From positions 1 to 59,770 of the forward strand of contig SCUS01000130.1 in assembly GCA_004297725.1 (NCBI GenBank): a DNA stretch of 59,770 nucleotides. Direction: 5' to 3'. The position numbers and the translations under genes were made by a program. This stretch comes from Myxococcaceae bacterium (GTDB lineage: Bacteria; Myxococcota_A; Polyangia; Polyangiales; Ga0077539). Of this stretch, positions 42,294 through 50,665 are shown one piece after another. The stretch's first letter is position 1, and every line of letters begins with the position of its first letter. The notes below the pieces were generated by a model, which saw only the letters and a program-made list of their open reading frames with translations, was not told the origin of the DNA and searched no databases.

Positions 42294-43670
42294 TTGACGA
42301 GACAATCTGACGAAGGCGCCGCTCTCCGACGATCTGTCCCCGGATGTCCGCGCGCGTCGCGGCGGTCGCTCGGCGCCACGGTGCGTCGGGCACTCCTGCC
42401 CACGGTCCTGCTGTCCCTGCTCGCAGAGAGCGAGGCGCGCGCCAACGGCCGATTCCCCAACGCGCAGGAGTTCCACCAGGCCCCCGGCTCCAACCGCAAC
42501 CTCATGGTCGTGCGGGTCACCTTCGGTCTCCTCGTCAGCTTCGACCGGGGGCAGCGCTGGGAATACTGGTGCGAGGACGCCCTCCAGTACGGCGACGGCT
42601 ACGACCCGCCCCTCTCGTACGCCGCCGACGGGACGCTCCTGGTCGCCCTGCAGGACGGGCTTGTCACCACCCGCGACGGATGCACCTTCCGTAGCCAGCC
42701 CGACCTGGAGTCCCTCACCGTCCGTGACCTCGCGGCCACGCCCGACGGGGGTGTGACATGGGCCGTGACGCTCACGCGGAACGCCCGGCCTGACTCCCGC
42801 GTCGCGCGCTCGACCGACAACGGCGCCACCTTCCAGTTCGTTGGCGAGCGCCTCGCCGACACCGTCCTGGACACCATCGAGGTCGCGCCCTCCGACCCGC
42901 AGCGGCTCTACGCGAGCGGCACCGTCAACCAGGAGGTCGCCCTGTTTCGGAGCGACGACGGCGGCCTCCGGTGGGCCCGCGCCCCGGCGCGCTTCGGCGG
43001 CGCGACGGGCGTCTACGTGTCGGGCGTCGATCCGCGCGACCCCGACGTGCTGTACCTCCGCGCGACCGCGGCGCCCGAGGGGATGGACGCGGGTTCGGCC
43101 GACGGCTCGGGCGTGCTCTTCCGCAGCGAGGACGGCGGCGGGACCTTGCGCGTGGTCTTCCGCTCGGCCGGGCCGATGCGCGGCTTCGCCCTGTCCGACG
43201 ACGGCCGCCGGGTGTGGGCGGGCGGGCCCGACGACGGCGTGTGGCGCATGGACGACGGCGCCGCGCCGACGCGCCTCTCCGGGGAGCCCGTCGAGTGCCT
43301 CCGGTGGAGCGACGGGGCGCTGTGGGCGTGCCGGACCTTCGAGCGCGGCGGGCCACTGCTGGTGCGCAGCGACGGCGCAGGCCCCTTCGTCACAGCGCTC
43401 GCGGCGACCGACATCGCCGGGCCGCCGTCCCGCTGCCCCGCCGGGACCTTGAACCGCGACATCTGCCCGGGCCGATGGCGCGTGGCGCGCGGCACGCTCG
43501 TACCGGCCCCGGCGATGGACGCGTCGGCCGGCCGCGGGGCGGCTCCACCCGCGCCGCGGCCGAGCGACTGCGCCTGCCGCTCGGCGCACGCGGACCCGAA
43601 CCGAGGGCGGACCTCATTCATGTGGATTGCCGCGGTGTGGATCGCGGTCCGACGGCGGCGCGCTCGGTGA
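42294..43670 (+). CDS. MYXO-CTERM repeat protein 2
   Basis: Encodes 458 aa from TTG 42294 (AAGGA, 8-nt spacer); GTG 42381 would give a cleaner signal peptide (MRRALLPTVLLSLLAESEAR). After cleavage near EARA-NGRFPNAQEF it is collinear with the 37773 protein (VLRVTFGLLVS/VVRVTFGLLVS; SGVDPRDPDVLYLRA). DDGG repeats, then DCACRS, hydrophobic MWIAAVWIAV and RRRRAR, the MYXO-CTERM tail at the very end. Last gene of the Feo-linked cluster. Confidence 0.8.
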   Translation: MTRQSDEGAALRRSVPGCPRASRRSLGATVRRALLPTVLLSLLAESEARANGRFPNAQEFHQAPGSNRNLMVVRVTFGLLVSFDRGQRWEYWCEDALQYGDGYDPPLSYAADGTLLVALQDGLVTTRDGCTFRSQPDLESLTVRDLAATPDGGVTWAVTLTRNARPDSRVARSTDNGATFQFVGERLADTVLDTIEVAPSDPQRLYASGTVNQEVALFRSDDGGLRWARAPARFGGATGVYVSGVDPRDPDVLYLRATAAPEGMDAGSADGSGVLFRSEDGGGTLRVVFRSAGPMRGFALSDDGRRVWAGGPDDGVWRMDDGAAPTRLSGEPVECLRWSDGALWACRTFERGGPLLVRSDGAGPFVTALAATDIAGPPSRCPAGTLNRDICPGRWRVARGTLVPAPAMDASAGRGAAPPAPRPSDCACRSAHADPNRGRTSFMWIAAVWIAVRRRRAR

Positions 43671-43783
43671 CTCGCCGTGCATCCAACACCGTCGAGCGAG
43701 TCCGCGTCGCCTTTCGGTGCGAGGCGATGCTGCGGTAGGGGTTTACCCGTGCGGTACTCGGGTCGGCTGCTCGTCCTCTCTTC

Positions 43784-43839
43784 GGTCGCGGTAGGGACGG
43801 CCCTCGTCGATGAAGACTCGGGCCGTCCCTACCGCGACC
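43784..43839. terminator. 20-bp stem hairpin between convergent genes
   Basis: 43784-43803 is exactly complementary to 43820-43839 (stem ending GGGACGGCCC / GGGCCGTCCC) with a 16-nt loop. It lies in the gap between the end of the Feo-linked cluster (43670) and the convergent methyltransferase gene (ends 43934), where a bidirectional terminator is expected. No T-run. The rest of 43670-43934 holds no supported gene. Confidence 0.65.
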
Positions 43840-43933
43840 ACTGCTGACGCGCCCTGTGGGGGACGTGGCGGCGGGGTTGCGGCAGTCGGGGGAGGTCCGC
43901 TGCGCGGAGCGATCCCTACGTCGGTGCTCCTCT

Positions 43934-44644
43934 TCACACGCCCTCCGGTCGATCGTCGGGTCGCCGCCGCGCCACCAGGAAGAGGGCCCCGGCGGTGTCG
44001 CATGCGTGGTGGCCGGTCCATCGTGACAGGGGCCATGCGAGCCACGCCACGGCGAGTTCGAGCGCAGCGCTCAGCGCGGTGTTGCGCGTGATCGACGCAG
44101 CCACGGAGCGGAGTTCCATCGCGAGTGCGCTGCCGGTCGCCAGCGTGGTGCCCGCCTCACTGATGTCGAATCGGTCTTCGAACATGCCCACGAGGCCCTC
44201 CTGCGTGAAGCGGAAGCGGTCCACGCAGCCGGGCTCGGGGCAGCACGGCTGGAGGAAGGGCGCGTTGACGATCACCACGCCCCGCGGGCGCAGCACCCGC
44301 GCGACCTCGTCGACCACGCGGAAGGGGTTGCGGCAGTATTGTAGGATCGCCGAGAGGACCACCGCGTCGAAGCTGCCGGCCGGGAAAGGCAGGTGGTGCG
44401 CGTCGCCGACGACGTCGACCTCGGGGCCCGCGCTCACGTCGAGGTTGGTCCACCCCGGTCCGAATCGGACCCTCTTGCTCCCCACGTTGAGCCCTCGCGC
44501 GTCGGGCAGAACGTGCGCCTGCACGAGCGCTTCCGTGCTGCGGAGCTGCACCCCGAGGGTGGGCATCCATCGCATGAGGCGCCCCCCGTTTGCCCCACCT
44601 GATGAGACGTTCGAGACACTTCGGTAGCGCAAGCGGGCCTCCAC
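43934..44644 (-). CDS. Class I SAM-dependent methyltransferase
   Basis: Encodes 236 aa from ATG 44644. Motif I-like LNVGSKRVRFGPGWTNLDVS, VDVVGDAHHLPFPAGSFDAV (post-I/motif II), LQYCRNPFRVVDEVARVLRP and GVVIVNAPFLQPCCPEPG. UbiE/Methyltransf_11 type. A CCPEPGC cluster follows motif III. Substrate unknown. Downstream of the P-type ATPase on the same strand, 104 bp apart. Confidence 0.8.
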   Translation of the reverse strand: MEARLRYRSVSNVSSGGANGGRLMRWMPTLGVQLRSTEALVQAHVLPDARGLNVGSKRVRFGPGWTNLDVSAGPEVDVVGDAHHLPFPAGSFDAVVLSAILQYCRNPFRVVDEVARVLRPRGVVIVNAPFLQPCCPEPGCVDRFRFTQEGLVGMFEDRFDISEAGTTLATGSALAMELRSVAASITRNTALSAALELAVAWLAWPLSRWTGHHACDTAGALFLVARRRPDDRPEGV

Positions 44645-44748
44645 ACTGCTTCTGTTGATCGGCGCGAACCGGGCGCCATCACCCAGTTGGGAGCACGACC
44701 CGTGCTGAAGTCCTGTCGGCCTTGTCAGGCGACCGTTGGTTCAGTCGC

Positions 44749-46617
44749 TCACTCGATGCGCACGCGCAGGAGCTTCACGGAGTTGAGGAACACGAGGACG
44801 TCGGGGCCCAGGTGGATGACCGCTGCCTCGATGGGCCCGATGAGGCCGAGCAGCGCGGCGGTGATGCCCGCCACATGGACGACCCCGACCCCCACGAAGA
44901 GGTTCTCCTGGATCGTCCGGTACGCGCGGCGGGCCAGGGCGCGGGCGAAGACGATCTTCGACAGGTCGTCGGTCATGAGCGCGACGTCGGCGGCTTCGAG
45001 CGCGGCCTGTGTCCCGCCGGCGCCCATCGCGATGCCGACGTCCGCGCGGGCCAGGGCGGGGGCGTCGTTGACCCCGTCCCCCACCATCGCGACGCGGTGC
45101 CCCTCGGCCTGGAGGGCGGCGATGCACTTCACCTTGTCTTCGGGCATGAGCTCCGCCCGTACCTCGTCCACCCCCAGCGCCGACGCGATGGCCTGCGCAG
45201 CGGACGCGTTGTCGCCCGTCAGCATCACGACGCGCTTGACCCCCGTCGCCTTGAGCCGGGCGACGACCTCCCTCGCGCCGGGCCGAGGCTGATCCGCGAT
45301 GAGCAGGCGTCCCGCGAGTTGCGCCCCTACGGCGACGAAGACGACCGTGCTCCCCTCCGCGTCGCCCTGTTCGGTCGGGGCGACGCCGTGCTCCCGCAGC
45401 AGCGCCGCGTTGCCCACGAGGACCTCGCGGCCCTCCACGGTCGCCTTCACGCCGCGGCCCTGGAGCACCTCGAAGGCATCCGGCTCGGGCACCTCCACGC
45501 CTGCCTTCGCGGCGTACTCGACGACCGCCTTCGCGAGCGGGTGCGCCGAACGCCGATCGGCCGCGGCGGCGAGGCGCAGGAGAGCGCGCTCGTCCAGGCC
45601 CGCCGCGCCTTCGGGTGACACCTTGATCACCTGCGGCTTGCCCACGGTCAGCGTGCCGGTCTTGTCGAAGACGATGACATCGACCTTCGCGAGCGACTCC
45701 AGGTAGATCCCGCCCTTGATGAGGATGCCGTTCTGCGCGCCGCGGGCGATGGCCGAGATCATCACGAGGGGCGTCGCGAGGCCGAGCTCCGCGGGCGACG
45801 TGAAGATCATCAGCGTGACGATCGTGCGGATGTTGTGGGTGACCAGGAAGACGGCCACCAGGAAGACCAGGACGACGGGGATGAGCCACGCGGCCACGCG
45901 GTCGGCGAGCTTCGCGACCTTCGCCTGGTGCTCCTCGGCCTGCTCGACCAGGGCGATGATGCGGGCGAACATCGTGTCGGTGCCGCGCTTGTCGGTCTGG
46001 ACGTCGAGCGCGCCGGACTCGACGACGGTGCCGGCGAAGACGGTGGCCCCGGCCGCCTTGTCCTTCGGTGCGCTCTCGCCGGTGATGGGCGCCTCGTTGA
46101 CCGCGCCGCTCCCCCCGACGACGGTGCCGTCCACGGGGATCTTCTCGCCCGCGCGGACCAGCACGACGTCGCCGACCTTGAGCTCCGCGACGGGCACGCT
46201 GCGCTCGGCGCCGCCGGCGCGCACGACCGCGACCTGGGGCACCGAGCCGATGAGGGCCTGGATGGAGGCGCGGGCGCGGTCGGTGTTGAGGTCGGCGATG
46301 AACTCGGCGATCAGGATGATCACCATGAGGATGGCCCCCGCGACCGTCTCCCCGCCGAAGACCGCGACCAGCGTGGCAATCGTGACGAAGATCTCCGTCC
46401 CGACCTTGCGCTCCTTGAAGAGGTCCACGACCCCCTTCTTCACGAGGGGGTAGAGCCCCACGGCGACCGCCACGAGCAGCACCGGTAGGGGCACGACGTG
46501 ACGCCAGTAGAGGAGCGCCACGGTCCCCGTGAGGACGATGCGCCCGATCTCGATCCATCGCTCCCGCGTGAGGAGGTCGGCCAGCTTCGGCGCGGGCGCC
46601 TTCGGTGATGTCGTCAT
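44749..46617 (-). CDS. P1B-like metal-transport P-type ATPase with SPAE motif
   Basis: Encodes 622 aa from ATG 46617 (GGGAG just upstream). Contains the A-domain TGES (APITGESAPKD), phosphorylation site VIVFDKTGTLTVGKP, HP locus RRSAHPLAKAVVEYA and VGDGVNDAPALA, so catalysis looks intact. In TM4 the usual CPC/SPC metal site is TSPAELGLATPLV (Ser-Pro-Ala-Glu), without cysteine, and the last helices carry HLGPDVLVFLNSVKLL. No N-terminal HMA domain. Metal specificity cannot be assigned; hard ions such as Mn2+ or Fe2+ are plausible. Shares promoter sequence with czcCBA. Confidence 0.85.
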   Translation of the reverse strand: MTTSPKAPAPKLADLLTRERWIEIGRIVLTGTVALLYWRHVVPLPVLLVAVAVGLYPLVKKGVVDLFKERKVGTEIFVTIATLVAVFGGETVAGAILMVIILIAEFIADLNTDRARASIQALIGSVPQVAVVRAGGAERSVPVAELKVGDVVLVRAGEKIPVDGTVVGGSGAVNEAPITGESAPKDKAAGATVFAGTVVESGALDVQTDKRGTDTMFARIIALVEQAEEHQAKVAKLADRVAAWLIPVVLVFLVAVFLVTHNIRTIVTLMIFTSPAELGLATPLVMISAIARGAQNGILIKGGIYLESLAKVDVIVFDKTGTLTVGKPQVIKVSPEGAAGLDERALLRLAAAADRRSAHPLAKAVVEYAAKAGVEVPEPDAFEVLQGRGVKATVEGREVLVGNAALLREHGVAPTEQGDAEGSTVVFVAVGAQLAGRLLIADQPRPGAREVVARLKATGVKRVVMLTGDNASAAQAIASALGVDEVRAELMPEDKVKCIAALQAEGHRVAMVGDGVNDAPALARADVGIAMGAGGTQAALEAADVALMTDDLSKIVFARALARRAYRTIQENLFVGVGVVHVAGITAALLGLIGPIEAAVIHLGPDVLVFLNSVKLLRVRIE

Positions 46618-46698
46618 CTCTCCCTTCCGGGCGCGGGTCGGCGCGCGTGACCGGCGTCGGAGAGGCATTCCCCGACCTCGCCTTCACATGGCTCACCG

Positions 46699-46735
46699 AA
46701 CCTAGGAAGCGTAAAAACGTTCGTCAATCGGTATT
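46699..46735 (-). promoter_or_regulatory. Promoter of the P-type ATPase, same type as czcC
   Basis: TTGACG (46727-46722), 17-bp spacer, TAGGTT (46704-46699) on the minus strand, about 80 bp before the ATPase start. The block CGTCAATCGGTATT is identical to that in the czcC promoter and the -35/-10 spacing is the same, with CTAGG at the same place. Confidence 0.6.
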
Positions 46736-46767
46736 TGTCGATGCTCGGACCGAAGGGAATACAGGCT

Positions 46768-46797
46768 TTGACGGTAAGCGATCGTACGCTTACTAAT
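46768..46797 (+). promoter_or_regulatory. Promoter with TetR-type operator in the spacer
   Basis: TTGACG (46768-46773), 17-bp spacer, TACTAA (46791-46796). GTAAGCGATCGTACGCTTAC (46774-46793) is a perfect 7+7-bp inverted repeat filling the spacer, the ideal place for repression by the TetR protein at 49460. Transcription would begin about 46803, at the GTG start of the permease, so the message is probably leaderless. Confidence 0.65.
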
Positions 46798-46803
46798 CCC
46801 GTC

Positions 46804-47925
46804 GTGCTCCGATTCGCCCTCCGACAGCTCCTCGACGCCCCGGCCAAAAGCGTGGGCACCCTCATCGGCGTGGTGGTCTCGGTGTTCCTGATGGCGCAGC
46901 AGATGTCGATCCTGCTCGGCATCCTCGGGCGCGTCGCCGCGTTCGCCGACGGGACGAACGTGGACCTCTGGGTCCTGTCCGTGGCCACCGAGAACGCCGA
47001 CATCACCGACTCCCTCCCGCTGACCCGGGTCGCGGAGGCCGCCAGCACCGAGGGGGTGGCCTGGGCGGCACCCGTCGTTCAGGGCATGAGCCGCCTGACG
47101 CGGCCCGACGGCGTCCGCGAGCTCGTCAAGGGCGTCGGCGTCGAGCGCCCGCGCTACGCCGGGCTCGCCCGCACGCTCGCCCACGGGACGCGCGCGGAGC
47201 ACCTCCACGGGCCGGGGCGCCTCTTCATCAACTGGAACGACCGCCCCTCGTACGGCTTCCCCGCGCCGGGCGAGCGGGTCGAGATCGGCGGGCGGACCGC
47301 GTTCGTCGCGGGCTTCTTCGACGGGCTCGACCCGCACGGCTCGTACAGCTACGTGTTCGCCAACCTCGACGACGCGCGGGCGATCCTCGACTTCGCCCCG
47401 GAGCGCACGACCTTCGTGGCCGCGGGGGTCGCGCCGGGCGCGGACGTCCTCGCCGTGCGCGCGCGCCTCCAGGCGCGGATGCCCGACACGCGCGTCGTGA
47501 CGGGGGACGAGCTGCGGTCGATGGAGACGGGGTTCTTCCTCCAGCGAACGCCGGTGGGGCTCGTCTTCGGGATGGGCACCGTCGTCGCCGCCCTCGTCGG
47601 GGCCCTCATCGTGGCGATCACCCTCTACTCCTCGGTGATCGACCGGCTGCGGGACTACGGCACGCTCAAGGCCCTCGGCGCGACCCGGGGCGACCTGCTC
47701 CGGTTGCTCCTCGCGCAGGCCTGGCTCTTCTTCGGCGTCGGCTCGGCCATCGGCCTGCTCGGGTTCTTCGTCGTGAATGTCCACGCCACCCAGGCGCCGA
47801 TGCAGTCGCCGCCGTGGATGATCGCGACCGTCCTCGGGACCGCGTTCGTCTCCTGCACCGGGGCCTCGGTGCTGGCGATCCGCCGCGTGCTCTCCATCGA
47901 CCCTGCGATCGTGTTCCGGGGATGA
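46804..47925 (+). CDS. ABC exporter permease, DevC/MacB-FtsX type
   Basis: Encodes 373 aa from GTG 46804, which lies at the predicted transcription start; an upstream frame to 46735 would begin before the promoter. TM1 VGTLIGVVVSVFLMAQQMSI, large periplasmic domain, then three C-terminal helices (MGTVVAALVGALIVAITLYS, LLLAQAWLFFGVGSAIGLLG, ATVLGTAFVSCTGASVLAIR) with the coupling YGTLKALGATRGDLLR. Works with an ATPase and an adaptor to export lipids or small molecules. ATGA overlap with the ATPase. Confidence 0.85.
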   Translation: MLRFALRQLLDAPAKSVGTLIGVVVSVFLMAQQMSILLGILGRVAAFADGTNVDLWVLSVATENADITDSLPLTRVAEAASTEGVAWAAPVVQGMSRLTRPDGVRELVKGVGVERPRYAGLARTLAHGTRAEHLHGPGRLFINWNDRPSYGFPAPGERVEIGGRTAFVAGFFDGLDPHGSYSYVFANLDDARAILDFAPERTTFVAAGVAPGADVLAVRARLQARMPDTRVVTGDELRSMETGFFLQRTPVGLVFGMGTVVAALVGALIVAITLYSSVIDRLRDYGTLKALGATRGDLLRLLLAQAWLFFGVGSAIGLLGFFVVNVHATQAPMQSPPWMIATVLGTAFVSCTGASVLAIRRVLSIDPAIVFRG

Positions 47926-48400
47926 CGGTGGGCCCGACCCGACCCGAGGTGGTGCTCGAGGGCCGCGGCATCGGCCGCGTGTTCGGCCAGGGCGACCTCG
48001 CCGTGCGCGCGCTCCAGCCGATCGACATCGAGATCCGCCGCGGCGAGGTGATGGTCATCATCGGCCCGTCGGGCAGCGGCAAGACGACGCTGCTCAGCAT
48101 CCTGGGCCTGGTGCTCTCCCCCACCGAGGGCGATGTCTGGCTCCACGGCGAGCCCGTACGCTCGAAGGACGCCGACGCGCTCGCCACGCTGCGGCGCGAC
48201 CGGATCGGGTTCGTCTTCCAGCAGTTCAACCTCCTGTCGGGCCTGTCGGCGGTCGAGAACGTGGAGGTCCCGTTGCTGCTCCGCGGCACGCCGTCGTCGG
48301 AGCGGCGCCGCCGGGCGCTCGACGCGCTCGGTCGTGTCCAGCTCGCCGAGCGGGCCGACTCCAAGCCGCGGCTCCTTTCCGGGGGCCAGCAGCAGCGCGT
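47922..48400 (+). pseudogene. ABC ATPase truncated after the signature motif
   Basis: From ATG 47922. Walker A VIIGPSGSGKTTLLS, Q-loop GFVFQQFNLLSGLSAVENVE and signature LLSGGQQQRV are present. Then normal sequence stops at about 48400; the Walker B, D-loop and H-loop (about 60-70 residues) are missing and the frame runs on into adaptor coding sequence out of phase. It cannot hydrolyse ATP normally. Confidence 0.8.
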
Positions 48401-49390
48401 CCGCTCGCGCTCGGGTGCCACTCGCGTCCGACCGTCGAGGGGCGCCCGGGGGCGCGGCCCTCCTCGCACCAGCCGCTCGTTCCGGTCCGGGTCGTCGCGC
48501 CCGGCGTGGTCGAGCCGTGGGGCGGCGAGGTGCGCGTCGCCCCGAACGAGCAGGGGCAGATCGCCGAGGTCGCGGTGCAGGAAGGCGACGCGGTGCGACC
48601 GGGGCAACTGCTCGTCCGACTGGAGGACGCGGCGCAGACCCACGCCGCGGCCGCCGCTCGCGCGGAGCTGGCCGAGGCCGAGGCGGCGCTGCTGCGGGTG
48701 CAGCGGGGCGCGACCCCCGACGAGCTCGCGCTGGCCCGGGCGGACCGGGAGGTCGCCCGGACGCGCTCGCAGCAGGCGGCGCGCGACGCGGCGCGGGCGC
48801 GGGCGCTGAGCGGCGTCGGCGGCGTGCCACTCGTCGAGGCCGAGCGCACCGAGGCCGACGCGCTCGGCCTCACCGCGGCGCTCGACGCGGCGAGCGCGCG
48901 CCTGAGCATCACGCGACGCGGCGCGCGCCCCGAGGACCGCGACGCAGCGCGCGCCCGGGTGACGGCGGCGCGCGCGCGGCTGCGTTCCGCTGAGGGCGCG
49001 CTGGATCGACGGCGCATCGTGGCGCCGAAGGCGGGGACGGTCCTCTGGAGCCGCTGGCACGTCGGCGAGCTGTTCGTCCCCGGAGCGACGCCGATCCTGA
49101 TTCTGGGCGACGTCGGTCGCCTGCAGGTCCGTGCGGAGGTGGACGAGCTCGACGCGGACGCGGTCGCCGCGGGCATGCCGTGCGAGGCGTTCACCGACGT
49201 GGGCCGGCGCGTCGCCGGGTGTCGGGTCGTCCGCCTGAGCCCCGCGTTCGGGCGCCGCGCGCTCGCCTTCGAGGCGCCGACTTCCCGCACGGACGTCCGC
49301 GTCCGCGAGGTGTTCGTCGAGCTGACGGGCGCGGCCGGGGTCGCCCCGGGGCAGCGCCTGTGGATCCACGTCGCGCCCGGCCGCGGGTGA
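48400..49390 (+). pseudogene. HlyD/DevB-type adaptor lacking its start
   Basis: The frame resumes within a lipoprotein signal peptide (PLALGC, Cys at 48416-48418) followed by HSRPTVEGRPGARPSSHQPL, then VVAPGVVEPWGGEVRVAP, lipoyl and coiled-coil segments (ARAELAEAEAALLRVQRGAT) and the beta-barrel (VAPKAGTVLWSRWHVGELFV). No start codon precedes the lipobox; the first in-frame GTG is at 48506. The deletion joining it to the ATPase removed the 5' end. Without a signal it would not reach the periplasm. Confidence 0.75.
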
Positions 49391-49459
49391 CCCTTCCGGG
49401 CGCCGCGCGGGTGTTAGGGTGCCGGGGCCTCGCCGACCGATTCGTAACGAGGTCTCGAC

Positions 49460-50044
49460 ATGGGCCGACCGCGCACCACCAGTGACGAAGACATCCTCGC
49501 GGCCGCGAGGGGCCTGTTCCGGGAGCGCGGCCACGCCGTCACGACGCGCGAGGTGGCGCGCGCCGCGGGCGTCTCCCAGGCGGTGCTGTACCAGCGCTTC
49601 CCGACGAAGACCGACCTGTTCTTCGCCGCCATGGCGCCGACCGCGCCGGACGTGGACGCGATCCTCGGCGCGCCGTCGGAGCCGATCGACAGATACCTCG
49701 AGGGGGTCGCCGCGCGGATGCTCAAGTATTTCGAGCAGGCGCTCCCCACAGTGGTCCAGCTGATGGCCCACCCGGAGTTCGACGCCAAGGCGATGGGGCG
49801 GCTCCACGAGAAGATCCTCGCGGGACAGCTGGTCGAGGGCCTGGCGGTCCGGCTCCGGCAGCTCCGCGCGGACGGCCTCACCGGCGACATCGACCCGGAC
49901 GGCGCCGCGCAGACGCTCGTCGCCGCGCTCCACAGCTTCGTGGTCTTCCACGTCATGAGCGGGGCGAGCCTGCGACACCAGGCGGGCCGCATCGCCCCGA
50001 GGATCGTCGAAGTGCTCTGGAAGGGAATCCAGCCCAGGCGCTAG
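49460..50044 (+). CDS. TetR-family repressor of the ABC exporter operon
   Basis: Encodes 194 aa from ATG 49460 (GAGG, 6-nt gap). N-terminal TetR HTH: EDILAAARGLFRERGHAVTT, REVARAAGVSQAVLYQRFPT KTDLF. The C-terminal domain is ligand-binding and helical. Located at the end of the DevCAB-type operon; its probable operator is the inverted repeat in the promoter at 46774. Loss of the pump parts leaves the regulator without an obvious function here. Confidence 0.88.
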   Translation: MGRPRTTSDEDILAAARGLFRERGHAVTTREVARAAGVSQAVLYQRFPTKTDLFFAAMAPTAPDVDAILGAPSEPIDRYLEGVAARMLKYFEQALPTVVQLMAHPEFDAKAMGRLHEKILAGQLVEGLAVRLRQLRADGLTGDIDPDGAAQTLVAALHSFVVFHVMSGASLRHQAGRIAPRIVEVLWKGIQPRR

Positions 50045-50086
50045 TCAGCCGCAGACAGAGGTGCGCGATCCGCGCGGCCCCTCGCC

Positions 50087-50386
50087 TCAACCGCCGTCGC
50101 CTCCGACGTCGCCCAAGAGGCCCGCGTCGGCGCCGGCGTCCGAGGCCACGCAGGACCGGAAGCAGTCGTCCCGGCGGGCGACGCACATCGCCTCGGTCTG
50201 CCCCCGGCTCTCCGCGAACTCATGGCAGTCGTGGGCCGGACCCGACCCCGTGTCGAGCGGATGACAGCGAGCGATGATCGCCTCGCACGTCGGCGTGCCC
50301 GCGGTGTCGTGATCGTGGTCGTCGCAGGCCGCCGAGGCGAGCAGCAGTGCCAGCAGCATGGGGAGCAGGGTCGTGGTCAGACGCAT
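50087..50386 (-). CDS. Small Cys/His-rich lipoprotein (family member 2)
   Basis: Encodes 99 aa from ATG 50386 (GAGGTGA ribosome-binding site). Signal MRLTTTLLPMLLALLLASAA followed by lipobox Cys 21, then DDHDHD. Core TCEAIIARCHPLDTGSGP, AHDCHEFAES, MCVARRDDCFRSC, Asp-Ala-Gly tail. Paralogous to 35440-35739 and of identical length. It is divergent from the 50666 gene of the chromate cluster. Metal binding is inferred from the Cys/His pattern. Confidence 0.75.
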   Translation of the reverse strand: MRLTTTLLPMLLALLLASAACDDHDHDTAGTPTCEAIIARCHPLDTGSGPAHDCHEFAESRGQTEAMCVARRDDCFRSCVASDAGADAGLLGDVGGDGG

Positions 50387-50665
50387 CAGGTCACCTCTCG
50401 CCCGGCACGCTACGACGCGACGGGTTGCCAGAGCCGCGCCGTCCGGCGGGTGCGACGAAGTGACGCGATGGCCAGCCGACGAAGGGGGCGCCGTTGGTCG
50501 GACGACGCCTGCCATTCCCCGATGGGGGTCTGTGGCAGGTGCAAGGGTCGCTCCTTCAGGAGCTGGGACGGCGCACCTGGAACCGTGGTCCATCGGGCCT
50601 ATCGTTCGTTATGGCAGCTGTGATATCTGCGGCTTCATCCCGTCCCATTCGCCGGACGGGGGAAG

